From the NCBI GenBank assembly GCA_015039465.1, contig MU130012.1, forward strand, positions 76,765 to 140,764: a stretch of 64,000 nt of DNA. Reading direction: 5' to 3'. Shown here one piece after another: positions 55,277 to 64,000 of the stretch. The position numbers were made by a program, and so were the translations under genes. This DNA is from Phlegmacium glaucopus (Eukaryota; Basidiomycota; Agaricomycetes; Agaricales; Cortinariaceae). Positions within the stretch are counted from its first letter, which is position 1. The number at the start of each line of letters is the position of its first letter. Below the pieces are notes generated by a model. The model was given only the letters and a program-made list of their open reading frames with translations. It searched no databases and was not told the DNA's origin.

Positions 55277-58051
55277 CTAATCCACCTCTGACAACTTTCT
55301 CTTCTTTATCCTAACCACGGCCTCTCTCAATTGTTCGTTGATAGTCACTTGTCGAGAAGCGCCTTTCCCATTACCTGCTCGTCGTTTCAGTTCTGTCAGA
55401 GAAAGCAACCGGTTCAAGTCAATAAAGAGAGACAATGAAAAAAAGAAACCAGAAGACACTCACCTAGACTTCTCTCTCCAATCCATAATCGTAAATGTGC
55501 ATTACCAACACCATCTCCCAATTTCAGTTTCTCCCCGCTGCCTCCACTACCACTAACTCCGGTACCCTGACCAATCACCTGCTTTTCGCTTATCTTAGGC
55601 CCACCACCGCCTTTAACAACACTAGCTCCCAAACCAGCAGCTAGCTGTTCCGCCGTGGTTAACATTGTCTCTGCATGTTCCGTTGAAGTATGAACATATT
55701 GTGATGCGATTAGAGATAAGATTAGAGCTCGAAGATGATTATCTTGAGCTGAAGTTGATAGTTGGAGAGCAGCGCGGAGGTTGGATCTATGAAGGAGGAT
55801 GTTAACGAAAGAAAGAAAGGTAGTATAAGTATGAAGAGAAGGAATACGAGTGGGTACCTGGAAAGGAGGAGTGGAGAGAATATAATCAAACTTACTTGGC
55901 TTGTAAAAAGGCTTTGCTTAAGCAAGCGCTTAAGACTGCGCCTATAGCTTGAAGTGTTCCTCCTAGTCCCTCACATTCAGCGATGACTTCCTCGCTTGAT
56001 ATTCTCAACTCGTTCATCTCTCTTTGCCACCGTTTTTCGCTTTCGCTTTCGTCATTTTCTTTCTCGTGGTCCATCCTTGCCGAGCCTTTTCCGAACGTCT
56101 CCAACGAGGAAGAAGCAGTCCGCGACAACACCCCGATTCTCAACCAAATCTCGCCTACACGTGCAGACACATTCACCCAATGATCTTCGCATCCTTCATC
56201 TTCATCCTTTTCATCTGTAGGTGCCCGTTTATTATTGACACCCAACTTCTTCGTCTCGCCCATCATCCTCTTCCTAGACAAAAAAGCTGCAACCTTATAA
56301 CACTTCTCAGCTCTATCATCTTTGCCTAACGCATGCGCTAAATGAGCTTGATGTAGAGTTATCCGAGCGCAGTAGGAAGAAAAAATATTATGTGTGCGGG
56401 TGTGAGCGATTAGGATGGCTAGATGCTGTTGGTAGTGTTTTTGAATGGAATTGAAAGATAGGAGATAGATAAGAATCGAACATACATGTTCAGCTTCGTC
56501 AAATTCGCTTCGACAGATGGAGACCTGGATAAAGAATAAGATTTAGAGGTATTTGGGGATTGTTAGGAGAAAATATTTTACACCGATGAGCTCGCATATC
56601 AGATCGGCTCTTATTCGACTCATTCTACCTTCGAACTCGCGAACATCGGATACAGATGCCCAAGGAGGTACTGTGAATCAAAAGGCGTTAGATTACTAAC
56701 AGTGGCTGCCTACGAAAGTTCACATACCTTCGACCTCCTTCTTTGCTTCTCTCTGAAGTACTGCTAATCCTTCAGCCGCAAACATCTTCCTCTTTGGTTT
56801 CCTTCCCACTGGATCCCTTTTTGCAACGCTGCTCACTAGAAAACCCATTGCGAAAATAATGCGTGGGTGAGTTACTTGGATAAACAAGGATGGCGACGGA
56901 GGATTTTCGAATGGTATCTGATTTTTAAATGTGGGGTCAGTAAAAGATATTTTTAGGTGGATAGATGAAAGAGAATACCTCGACGATGCCACTAGGCCCA
57001 AAAGCATCGAGTGCGCCTCCATCCAGCATATCATGAAGGGTTCTCAGTCGCATTCGGGTGTGAGTTTGGTCTCCAACGTAGGTATGAAAAATGATTCCAA
57101 TGATCAAGACATGGATCACAAACACTTTCTCCAAATTGCACACAACTCTAGGAGACACCACCGTTGTTTCCGAACTCGTCGGCTCCGAGTCAGATACAAA
57201 TTTCAGAGTCAGTGCGCCTTCCACCTTTTGCAAAAGAATCCCAACATCATGCCATAACCCGTTAAGGACCAGGTCGCGTAGCTCTAGCACAAGCGCTAGC
57301 ACGCCAACGGTGTCTCCGTGGCCGTTCTTTGTTGCCAGTTCATGTAGATCACGAATAGCACCGAATGCTCGATAGTTGGAGGATTGGGGTAGATCATCTG
57401 TTGGAGACGAGGAAGAGCTCAGAGAAGTTATGTATGCGAGATGCGAGGAGTAAACGATATGGGGTGGGTCGGAAGGTACCAGGAAGGAAGTGAGAATGCG
57501 TTTGAGGGTTGTCTGGGCAAATCTGGGGTTGTGTTGGTATGATGAGAGACGTGCAGATAGTCGGGTTATTTGAGGCTTGTATATTCTTAGAGAAGGATGC
57601 TGTGTTTTCTCATGTTAAGGTATGTCTTCGGTTATCAGTAGAATAAAGAACAGACCTTTTGAGTAAGAAGCAACTATAAATCCAATTGAATGATTATTAG
57701 TTTTGAACTCAAAATAGAAATTCGATAAAACCTCACAGCTTTCGTGATGGACTTCTCAACTTCACTTTCTATACCCGAGTCCGCGAGGCCTATCTTAAAT
57801 CCAATCTCGGCGACCTCAGTTAATGCTCTACACTCTTCATAGGGCTCAAGAGTCGGTAGGGTCAGACATTTTCTCAAGGCAAATAGAGATAGCCACAAGG
57901 ATCGCGTATGGTGTTGGTGGTTTGGTGGGTGGAGTAATAACGATGGCAAGGAAAGCAGAAGAGCAGAACGCGGCAAGGGGGTCAATTCTATAGTGGGGCC
58001 CGATAAAGACGAAGTTCGTTGTCGTTTGGATGGCCTGGGCTCGTCGTCCAT
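55277..58051 (-). CDS. Cohesin loader subunit Mau2/Scc4, 9 exons
   Basis: Partner of Scc2/NIPBL; the pair loads cohesin onto chromatin. The nine exons (57737-58051, 57656-57673, 56979-57599, 56728-56917, 56582-56670, 56486-56524, 55896-56425, 55464-55786, 55277-55392) sum to 746 residues. The protein is mostly helical and TPR-like. Recognised blocks: LWLSLFALRKCLTLPTLEP, HPSLRIYKPQITRLSARLS, YQHNPRFAQTTLKRILTSFL, HARALGKDD-like LAHALGKDDRAEKCYKVAA, and the C-terminal AHLRLWIGERSLELKRRAGN, characteristic of the Mau2 family. It starts MDDEPRPSKRQR, a possible nuclear localisation signal, and ends in a Lys/Arg-rich KKRKLSEVD. Exon 2 is 18 nt. Assignment by family pattern, without a database search. 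Confidence 0.82.
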
Positions 58052-59012
58052 CGCGATACTTGGTCGTGGTCAAGTACTGTGTTTTGTACGGTCACGCCTT
58101 TGTGACCCGACGCGTTTTGCCCCTTTCAGTGGGTAATATTTAAGCCTAATTACTAGCCTTCATTTTCTTGATCCTGTTATCTTGCGGACGCGATATTAGA
58201 GTTAAGAATTGTCGAGAGAACTTGAAAAGGGACACTGTTATTCTTTGGTTGTTGTCTACGCCTACTTGAGCCTGAAATCTCCGAGGCACTGGCGGCCTGA
58301 AGGCCGCAGGAAAGGTTTCAAACTACCTTCAGCTGCAGTTCACTCTCCGACTCGGACTAGGTCTGCTTATACTATTCATTCAAGAGCTTCTTGGGCTGCA
58401 GTACTCGTCGCCGGATCATCCTTTACTTTATGTCTGGTACAGCAACCATGGGGGCAGCATATCGTTAATAACTCCCCTATACCTATATGGAGAGAAAGCA
58501 GTATTTTGTCGCATCTGTCTGACGACGCTCGACAGGCGGGTAGGCAAGTTCACGACAGTACTTCAAAGATGGATGACATGTAGGTGTTGTATTTACATTG
58601 GCAAGTTGGCAACATATATCGAAAACTAAAATTTAGTGACAACCAGGTTCTTGACCAGAACATAAACTCAACATAAATCTTCAACCGGTTGCAACATGGT
58701 GAGTCTTATCACCATGTATCTATTGTTTTTTGAATGATACAAATCGACGTTTGGTATTTCAGGCTTTGCGGCTACAGCTAGATCAGTGACATAATTCTCA
58801 TCAGGAGCCGCAGAAATCCGAAAAGCTGGTCTCCTTATTGTAGTGTCAGTAAGTAACCGAACCTTATTTTCTAGTGGCTCATGTTTGGTGTGGAAAATTC
58901 CTTGTCAAACTCCCTTGGCTGTGCCTGGGGGGGCGCTGTCCTTTATAACGGGCGCTAATGAACACTACGACCACCACAACTTATCCCCCAACCACTCCAT
59001 TCCATCCCTAAA
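58052..59012. promoter_or_regulatory. Divergent intergenic region between Mau2 (-) and the next gene (+)
   Basis: 960 bp. An uninterrupted 124-codon frame at 58209-58583 (+) has no recognisable motif and may be chance or 5' untranslated sequence. No clear TATA box. Confidence 0.5.
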
Positions 59013-60633
59013 ATGTCTTTTTTCCAGGGCGCCTCAAACGTCAAGATTGTGGGCGGAGAATTCAACGACATCAAAGGAAACCTCACTGTTTTCGACCGAA
59101 GTCGCCACGAAATCAACGTCGATACCGGCAATGTCCTCAATAACAAGTTGATCAATTCATTCAACGACAATTCCACAAGAATCAGTGAGCAATCCGACTG
59201 ATCTCCCTTAAAGATCGCTTGACGATTCTTTGAAGGCGGTGGGAATCCAGGACGCCGTCGTAGTCGTTTCCCCGGTGATGATGATGATGACGATCCGATG
59301 CAATCGAGTACATCTACATTGGATGGCATGTCGATATCTTTGAATCATGATGAGACAAAAGCATTTAACTTCTTTTCCAGACGATCGGGAGGAAGAAGAC
59401 CACACTGGACCTCCACCTCCTCAGCACCCACCCTTCATGCCACGAAATCTTTCCTCCGCGGGTGGTAATGTCACCAATAAAGATTCCTTTAATGTGAAGA
59501 ACACCAATGTGAAGGACGTTTTCAACGATTATTCACGAAATTATTGTAAGTGTGAAGTGTATATTCAACATCCAAATCTCTTTTTGAAATCCGTTAAGAT
59601 GATGGCCCTGCGCCTCCCACCAAACCAAGGCGTCGTCAAAACCCGTCAATATATGAAGAAGGTACAATTCCCACTACTGTTTCGCTGTTACATCTCACCA
59701 TTATGTCTCTTGCAGAAGAGGAAGATCCTCAGTCTAACAGTAGATCAACCGGCAACGGCGCCTGGTTCAATGGGTCACCACAGGTACATTTTCAAGGCGG
59801 ATTTCCACAACATATGAGGAATGGCATGAGTTCTGGTCCATTTATATCAGTGGATAGTCCCCTGATACAGCACATGGATCCGAAAATGCGTCGAGACTTT
59901 GAAAAATTGATGAACTACACCAAGTTGCAGACCATGCCGGATGCACCCGGAAATAGCGAAGGAAACGACGAGTCAGATGACGATGGTCAGGATTCCTCGT
60001 CGTACAACATGGAGGAGAAGGAGTCTATAACTCCTAGGATGGCGAAGTTATCAGTGAACGATCATATGCCTTCTCCCGTCTATCTTTCCTCCCCTCCGAT
60101 CTTATCTACGAACAAGTCCGATCCCCAGATCGCTCTGCAACCAGCTGCGCATGAGGCGAATCATCCAATGGGTTCCCCAAGCTCATCTCACTTGAGCCCT
60201 TCCAACAACGCTCTGCATCACTCTCATTCCAGTCCGTCCATGGCTCCCCACATGAGAGAACCAGCTATGGTCCAATTCCTTTCCCAACCAACCGCAGCCC
60301 ATCCAGTTGACAATAACGTACCGAACAACCCGTCATCCGAATCCACTTCTGGGTTCAACTTTCCGCCGTCGTCTAGCGGTGGTCCGATATTCAGAACGAT
60401 TCATGGAAACATGACCAAGTACGACGACACCGTCCACCAAACAAACCTCAACTCTTTCAACACGGAACATAATACGATCAAGGATTCGTTCAACGATAAT
60501 TCTGTAGTTCAATCTTCAGGAAAAGGTTCGTCTCTGTAGTTTCTTGATATGCGTACCGTGTAATTGACGTTAAGATTCTTTTGATCAAGAGAAGGAAACC
60601 AAGAAGAAAAGATTTTTTGGACGTGGCAAATGA
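59013..60633 (+). CDS. Protein of unknown function with exon-borne GN-T...FNDNS repeats, 6 exons
   Basis: Exons 59013-59184, 59236-59325, 59381-59545, 59599-59661, 59716-60525 and 60590-60633 sum to 447 residues. The start MSFFQGASNVKIVGGEFNDI matches an N-terminal pattern (GG-x-FN-x-V/I-x-GN) that I associate with many basidiomycete proteins of unknown role. Three related modules end in FNDNS-type motifs: SFNDNSTR (end of exon 1), VFNDYSRN (end of exon 3) and SFNDNSVV (near the end of exon 5), each preceded by GNLT, GNVT or GNMT. Between them lie acidic DDDDDD and Ser/Pro/His-rich linkers. The C-terminus is basic, KKKRFFGRGK. Intron 2 (59326-59380) requires a GC-AG splice: the nearby GT would break the frame. 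Ser/Thr richness and the basic tail suggest a regulated nuclear or cytosolic protein, but that is a guess. Confidence 0.75.
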
Positions 60634-61065
60634 TTGTTCGTCGGAGGAGGAACAATACTAGTATACCCATTTTTTTATACTCCACTATCACATATGAAGT
60701 ACCCTGGCCCGCAACAATTGGAATGTATTTTAGCTCCTTCAGTTCTCGGTCGACTGATTAAATTGACTCTAAGGAATATCCTGATAGATCGTGGGTGGTA
60801 CTACTGTACCAAGTTTGAAAGCGTTTCCCATGTCTACGGTTGACTGTGGGAACGTACCTATCTTGGGGCATATACCACATGCTTAGAGCGTTCTTGCCAT
60901 TGTACCGGATTGCAAATCCCCAATTTGTTGATCAAGTACTTTCTTCTGACTCGCTAGCGCTATGAAAGTGCCAATGTTGAGGCAGTCACCTTCAAGGGCT
61001 ATGATATTTGCAATTGAAGTTTTACAGAAGATTAATAGTGTGGCTGAGGTGGATGGAAAGCAGCG
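60634..61065. other. Intergenic, no gene seen
   Basis: 430 bp without a supported gene. Confidence 0.55.
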
Positions 61066-61069
61066 TACA

Positions 61070-61960
61070 TCTATAAGTAAACCTGGACGGGCGGGTGTTG
61101 ATATTCCTTACTCTTCGGAGGCATGCCTATCGGCATAGGGGCATGATAGTTTGTGGGGGAGAGAACCAGGTGGTGAAGGAGGTACGACGAGGACAACCCT
61201 TGGAAGGGATCTTGGAAGCAAAGCAGAAGAGTTAGGGCGACAACTGCAAATTGAGTCTTGGAAAGGATCTTGGAAGCCAAGCATTGATGGCCGTGCACTA
61301 AAGGCAATTGGAGTGGGAGGAGGGTGGACGGCAATACGTAAGGTGTTGCCTGCGCAGCATGGACTTATCTTGCTGGTGTTCCATGACGTCCTCCTTTGCC
61401 ATATTTCTTGATGGCGTACTGGATGGCCCGGGTAATAACTTTGTTTATCAAGAATTAGTCGTTCACCGACTCAACAGCAGCATCAGAGGATTCAAAATCT
61501 GTATAAGAAACGAAGTCATAGCCTCTCGACGTTCCAGAACTTGGGTCTCAGGCGACCTATTACGGCAGTGACTCAGAGAACAATATTAATTGTCGTCTCC
61601 AGAGATTCTGAGGCTGAGGCTGAGAGAAGTCACAATACCTTTGCAGTCGTTGCCATAATATCAAAAGCGCTGAAGGTGCGTACAGCAATCGTTCGTCAAC
61701 ATTCCCATCCAAATTTTCAATGAACAGTTTTGCTCCAACATCCAACTGCTTTTATCCGAAGAGCCCTGGGAATCTGATTATCAGCATTCATGCTTAGAGG
61801 CTTATTCACCAACTGCTGCAACTCTGACCACATTGCAACATCTTCGTATAATTCTGAGGCTTTGGAAGCGTTCGTAGGTGGAGACCGAACCCTTCGTTGA
61901 TGTGTAGCTGTATCTGGGCAAAAGCCGCTGGCTTTTCGATCCGTCAGGAATCCCTAGTTT
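61070..61960 (-). pseudogene. SF3B4/Hsh49 (splicing factor 3B subunit 4) pseudogene
   Basis: Decayed copy of the U2 snRNP protein SF3B4, normally two RRMs plus a Pro-rich tail. On the minus strand the RRM2 start DVGAKLFIENLDGNVDERLL is clear (about 61,745-61,685). A one-base shift then leads to TFSAFDIMATTAK, followed by intron-like DNA (GTATTG...TAATAG, about 61,640-61,560). RGYDFVSYTDFESSDAAVES, KVITRAIQYAIKKYGKG and GRHGTPAR follow. In-frame stops replace residues at three places: VA*DP, ND*FL and PAR*V. A Pro-rich tail including APMPIGMPP ends near 61,073. The segment upstream of RRM2 keeps a SSDK-KQLDVG linker only with further frame changes, and RRM1 is not recognisable. Retention of the intron argues against a retrocopy. 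Confidence 0.78.
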
Positions 61961-61989
61961 AAGAATAAAATGAAACGGAGATGAGGAGA

Positions 61990-64000
61990 GTGGGTGGGAT
62001 ACCACACCGAGGGCTCAATCCTATCGTTATTATATTATTATTCTGAGTGAGGCAATTTAGACTGAACGGAAGTGTGGTAGGTTAGCTTTGTAGATTTTTA
62101 CGAGATGCCGATGGTTGTGAAAATTAAGTATTGAATTCGGTGTTTTATTACCTTGCTGTAAAGCAAGGTTTCTCCAGGGTCTAAACAAAACAATCCCTCG
62201 CTTTTGACAAATACAAATAAATAAGATACGATGTCGTTCATGGCAGAACTCTTTAAAAGCACCGAAATGTTTTAGATGATTGTTGTACTTGTTTGTCCCC
62301 GATCATCGATCATCCCCTCATGCTGCGACTCGACTGACATGTGTTGGTATTTGGAGTAAGCCAAAAAGGTGTTGAGGTATACGAGTTTTGACTCGTTGAT
62401 TCATTCCTTAATCTTTTATTATCTTACATCTTATATCTTATCGTTTCTTTTATCTTGTGTCACGGACGACTACCTATACTCCCATTTCCGATCTAGGCCA
62501 CGCACTTAACGTAGGAATTTCCAACAAAACCAGGTACAACTGGGTAAACCCTCAAGATCCTCGTACAGAGGGTAAGGTTGTCGAAATTGGGAAGCAGGTA
62601 GGCGACATCATTACAGCGCTAGCTATCCTGTTATTAACCATTTGAACCTTGCTAGGCCTCTCATTAGTGATGACCGAGGTGACAGCTATGTAGGTGGGTT
62701 AAAACTAGAGCCCTGACCGTTGCGTAAGCGTTGTAGCTGTATCAGGCTACACGTTCATTTCCGTTTATTAAATAACAGAAGGAGCAGCTGACGCTAGCAA
62801 CGACTAAGTTGGAAGAATCTAAAGAAAACAGAGCCGGGAACTGGGAGAAATGGTGGAGGAAACCTGGTTGTTAGGCCAAGGAATACGGGAAAGAAAGGTG
62901 TTAAAGGCGTACGCAGTAGCCTAAGCCAAAATGACACTGAAACGAAAAGTTTGGAAAAGAACAACCGCACAGATCCAAAAGGTGGGGAAAAAGGCACCTG
63001 TCGTTCACGCCTAAGCCGTAAAAACGGTGCAAGCAGCAACTAATTTGCTACGACTCGGAGGAGCTACTACTTCCGTTAGTCCAGTAGGCAAAAGTATGTA
63101 ACACTGACCGGAGGACTCTCTGATGACCGAGCAAGCCGACGGCATTACCAAACCTCTCATCCAGCCATTCAGAGTCCATTACTTCTGTACTGTTACTATA
63201 ACTTAGCACATAGCCTATCACAACTAGGGTAAAAGTCTTCTAATAACGCAGAAACGCAGTAGTTAACTTTTACAACGAACTCAAGACATTCCACTTAAAA
63301 GCCCAGAAGTAAGAGACGGTCGGAGTATGAGCTCTCGACTAGAAGTCGCAGCTCCTCCATGTCACATGAAAAGCAGCAGCGCAGCCGAAATTGTTGGAAG
63401 GTGTACAGAAGTCGACTACAATTCAAGAAATAAAATCTAGGCTCTGCACAACTCCAACAACTCTCTTACTATACGACTCGATTCATGAGCGCAAAAAGCT
63501 TAAGTTGGTAAGACTAGAGGAACCAAAGATAAACGAGAAGTCATCGACCGCAGAAGGACAGACTATCCTGATCCTGAAGTAGCTGCTGTCGTTTACCAAA
63601 TCCGCGCCACCGCCAAGGAAGATGCACAGAGGTGTCGGGGAATCTTGGGTACCGGAAAACTTAAGCTCCGAGTATCAGTCGGGTTAATGAAGGCAGCAGT
63701 GCCTCGAACCCTTACCGATCCCAACACCACAGACATGACCTCAAGTAGCTCTCCAACCTGTCAAACAGAAGCCCCGGGTATTGGACAACGTTATAAAGCG
63801 TCGATCTCGTTACTTTATTACTCAGAGTTGAAAACCATTTTCAACATATAATTAATAATATGGATCTCGTTACTTTATTACTGATCCATATACAATCTGC
63901 TTCATTAATTTTATCATTTGCTTACTTGAGTGCAGAGTTGAAAACCATTTTCAACTCTGAACGATGTGATTTTAAGCACTCATTATTTACACTGGCATTA
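61990..64000. other. Unresolved right end of the window
   Basis: 2 kb with no supported gene. Frames are riddled with stops, though some stretches (62457-62645 and 63391-63582, +) look weakly protein-like, so a decayed gene or element is possible. GTAGCTGTATCAGGCTAC at about 62,728 is a short inverted repeat. Confidence 0.4.
63806..63960. repeat. Pair of palindromes with flanking direct repeat
   Basis: CAGAGTTGAAAA-CCA-TTTTCAACTCTG at 63933-63959 is a perfect 12-bp-arm palindrome. A copy with shorter arms lies at 63823-63845. TCTCGTTACTTTATTACT is also repeated (about 63,805 and 63,864). May mark the edge of a small element. Confidence 0.65.

Overview
The window looks like a chromosome segment of a basidiomycete fungus, most likely an Agaricomycete (mushroom-forming lineage). 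The evidence is dense short GT-AG introns (about 48-75 bp, up to 17 exons per gene), a pyranose 2-oxidase gene, a Zn2Cys6 regulator of basidiomycete type, and a mix of Helitron, PIF/Harbinger, hAT, Ty3/Gypsy and LINE elements. I cannot name the species.

Layout. About 1-25,300 is a transposon graveyard: a Helitron helicase remnant at the left edge; an hAT-like MITE; a composite repeat present in two inverted copies (3,490-4,680 and 10,590-11,295) and split by a PIF/Harbinger transposon (4,697-7,544) with perfect 75-bp terminal inverted repeats; a larger, older Harbinger copy (8,972-14,369) that has itself received other elements; foldback and tandem repeats; a second hAT MITE with a perfect 8-bp target duplication; an LTR-like promoter block; a truncated Ty3/Gypsy gag-pol on the minus strand; a 5'-truncated LINE; and a third hAT MITE. 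About 25,300-32,800 is gene-poor, with one unresolved minus-strand gene and three more small elements (mariner-like and hAT-like).

About 32,800-60,650 is ordinary gene-bearing DNA: a glycogen-targeting PP1 regulatory subunit (+), an unusual tandem-repeat intergenic block (36.9-39.3 kb), M17 leucyl aminopeptidase (+), Zn2Cys6 transcription factor (-), pyranose 2-oxidase (-), guanine deaminase (+), the cohesin loader subunit Mau2/Scc4 (-), and a protein of no recognised function with exon-borne repeats (+). At 61,070-61,960 (-) lies a decayed copy of the splicing factor SF3B4 gene; the last 2 kb is unresolved.

The host genes do not form an obvious pathway: glycogen control, peptide turnover, sugar oxidation, purine salvage and chromosome cohesion are single-copy style neighbours. 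P2O (-) and guanine deaminase (+) are divergent and share a 2.1-kb upstream region. Guanine deaminase and Mau2 converge. Exon-intron structures were worked out by hand from splice signals and reading-frame continuity; for six of the seven host genes the exons sum to a multiple of three, while the last exon of the PP1 subunit is left uncertain. Sequence-family calls rest on recognised motifs, with no database search.
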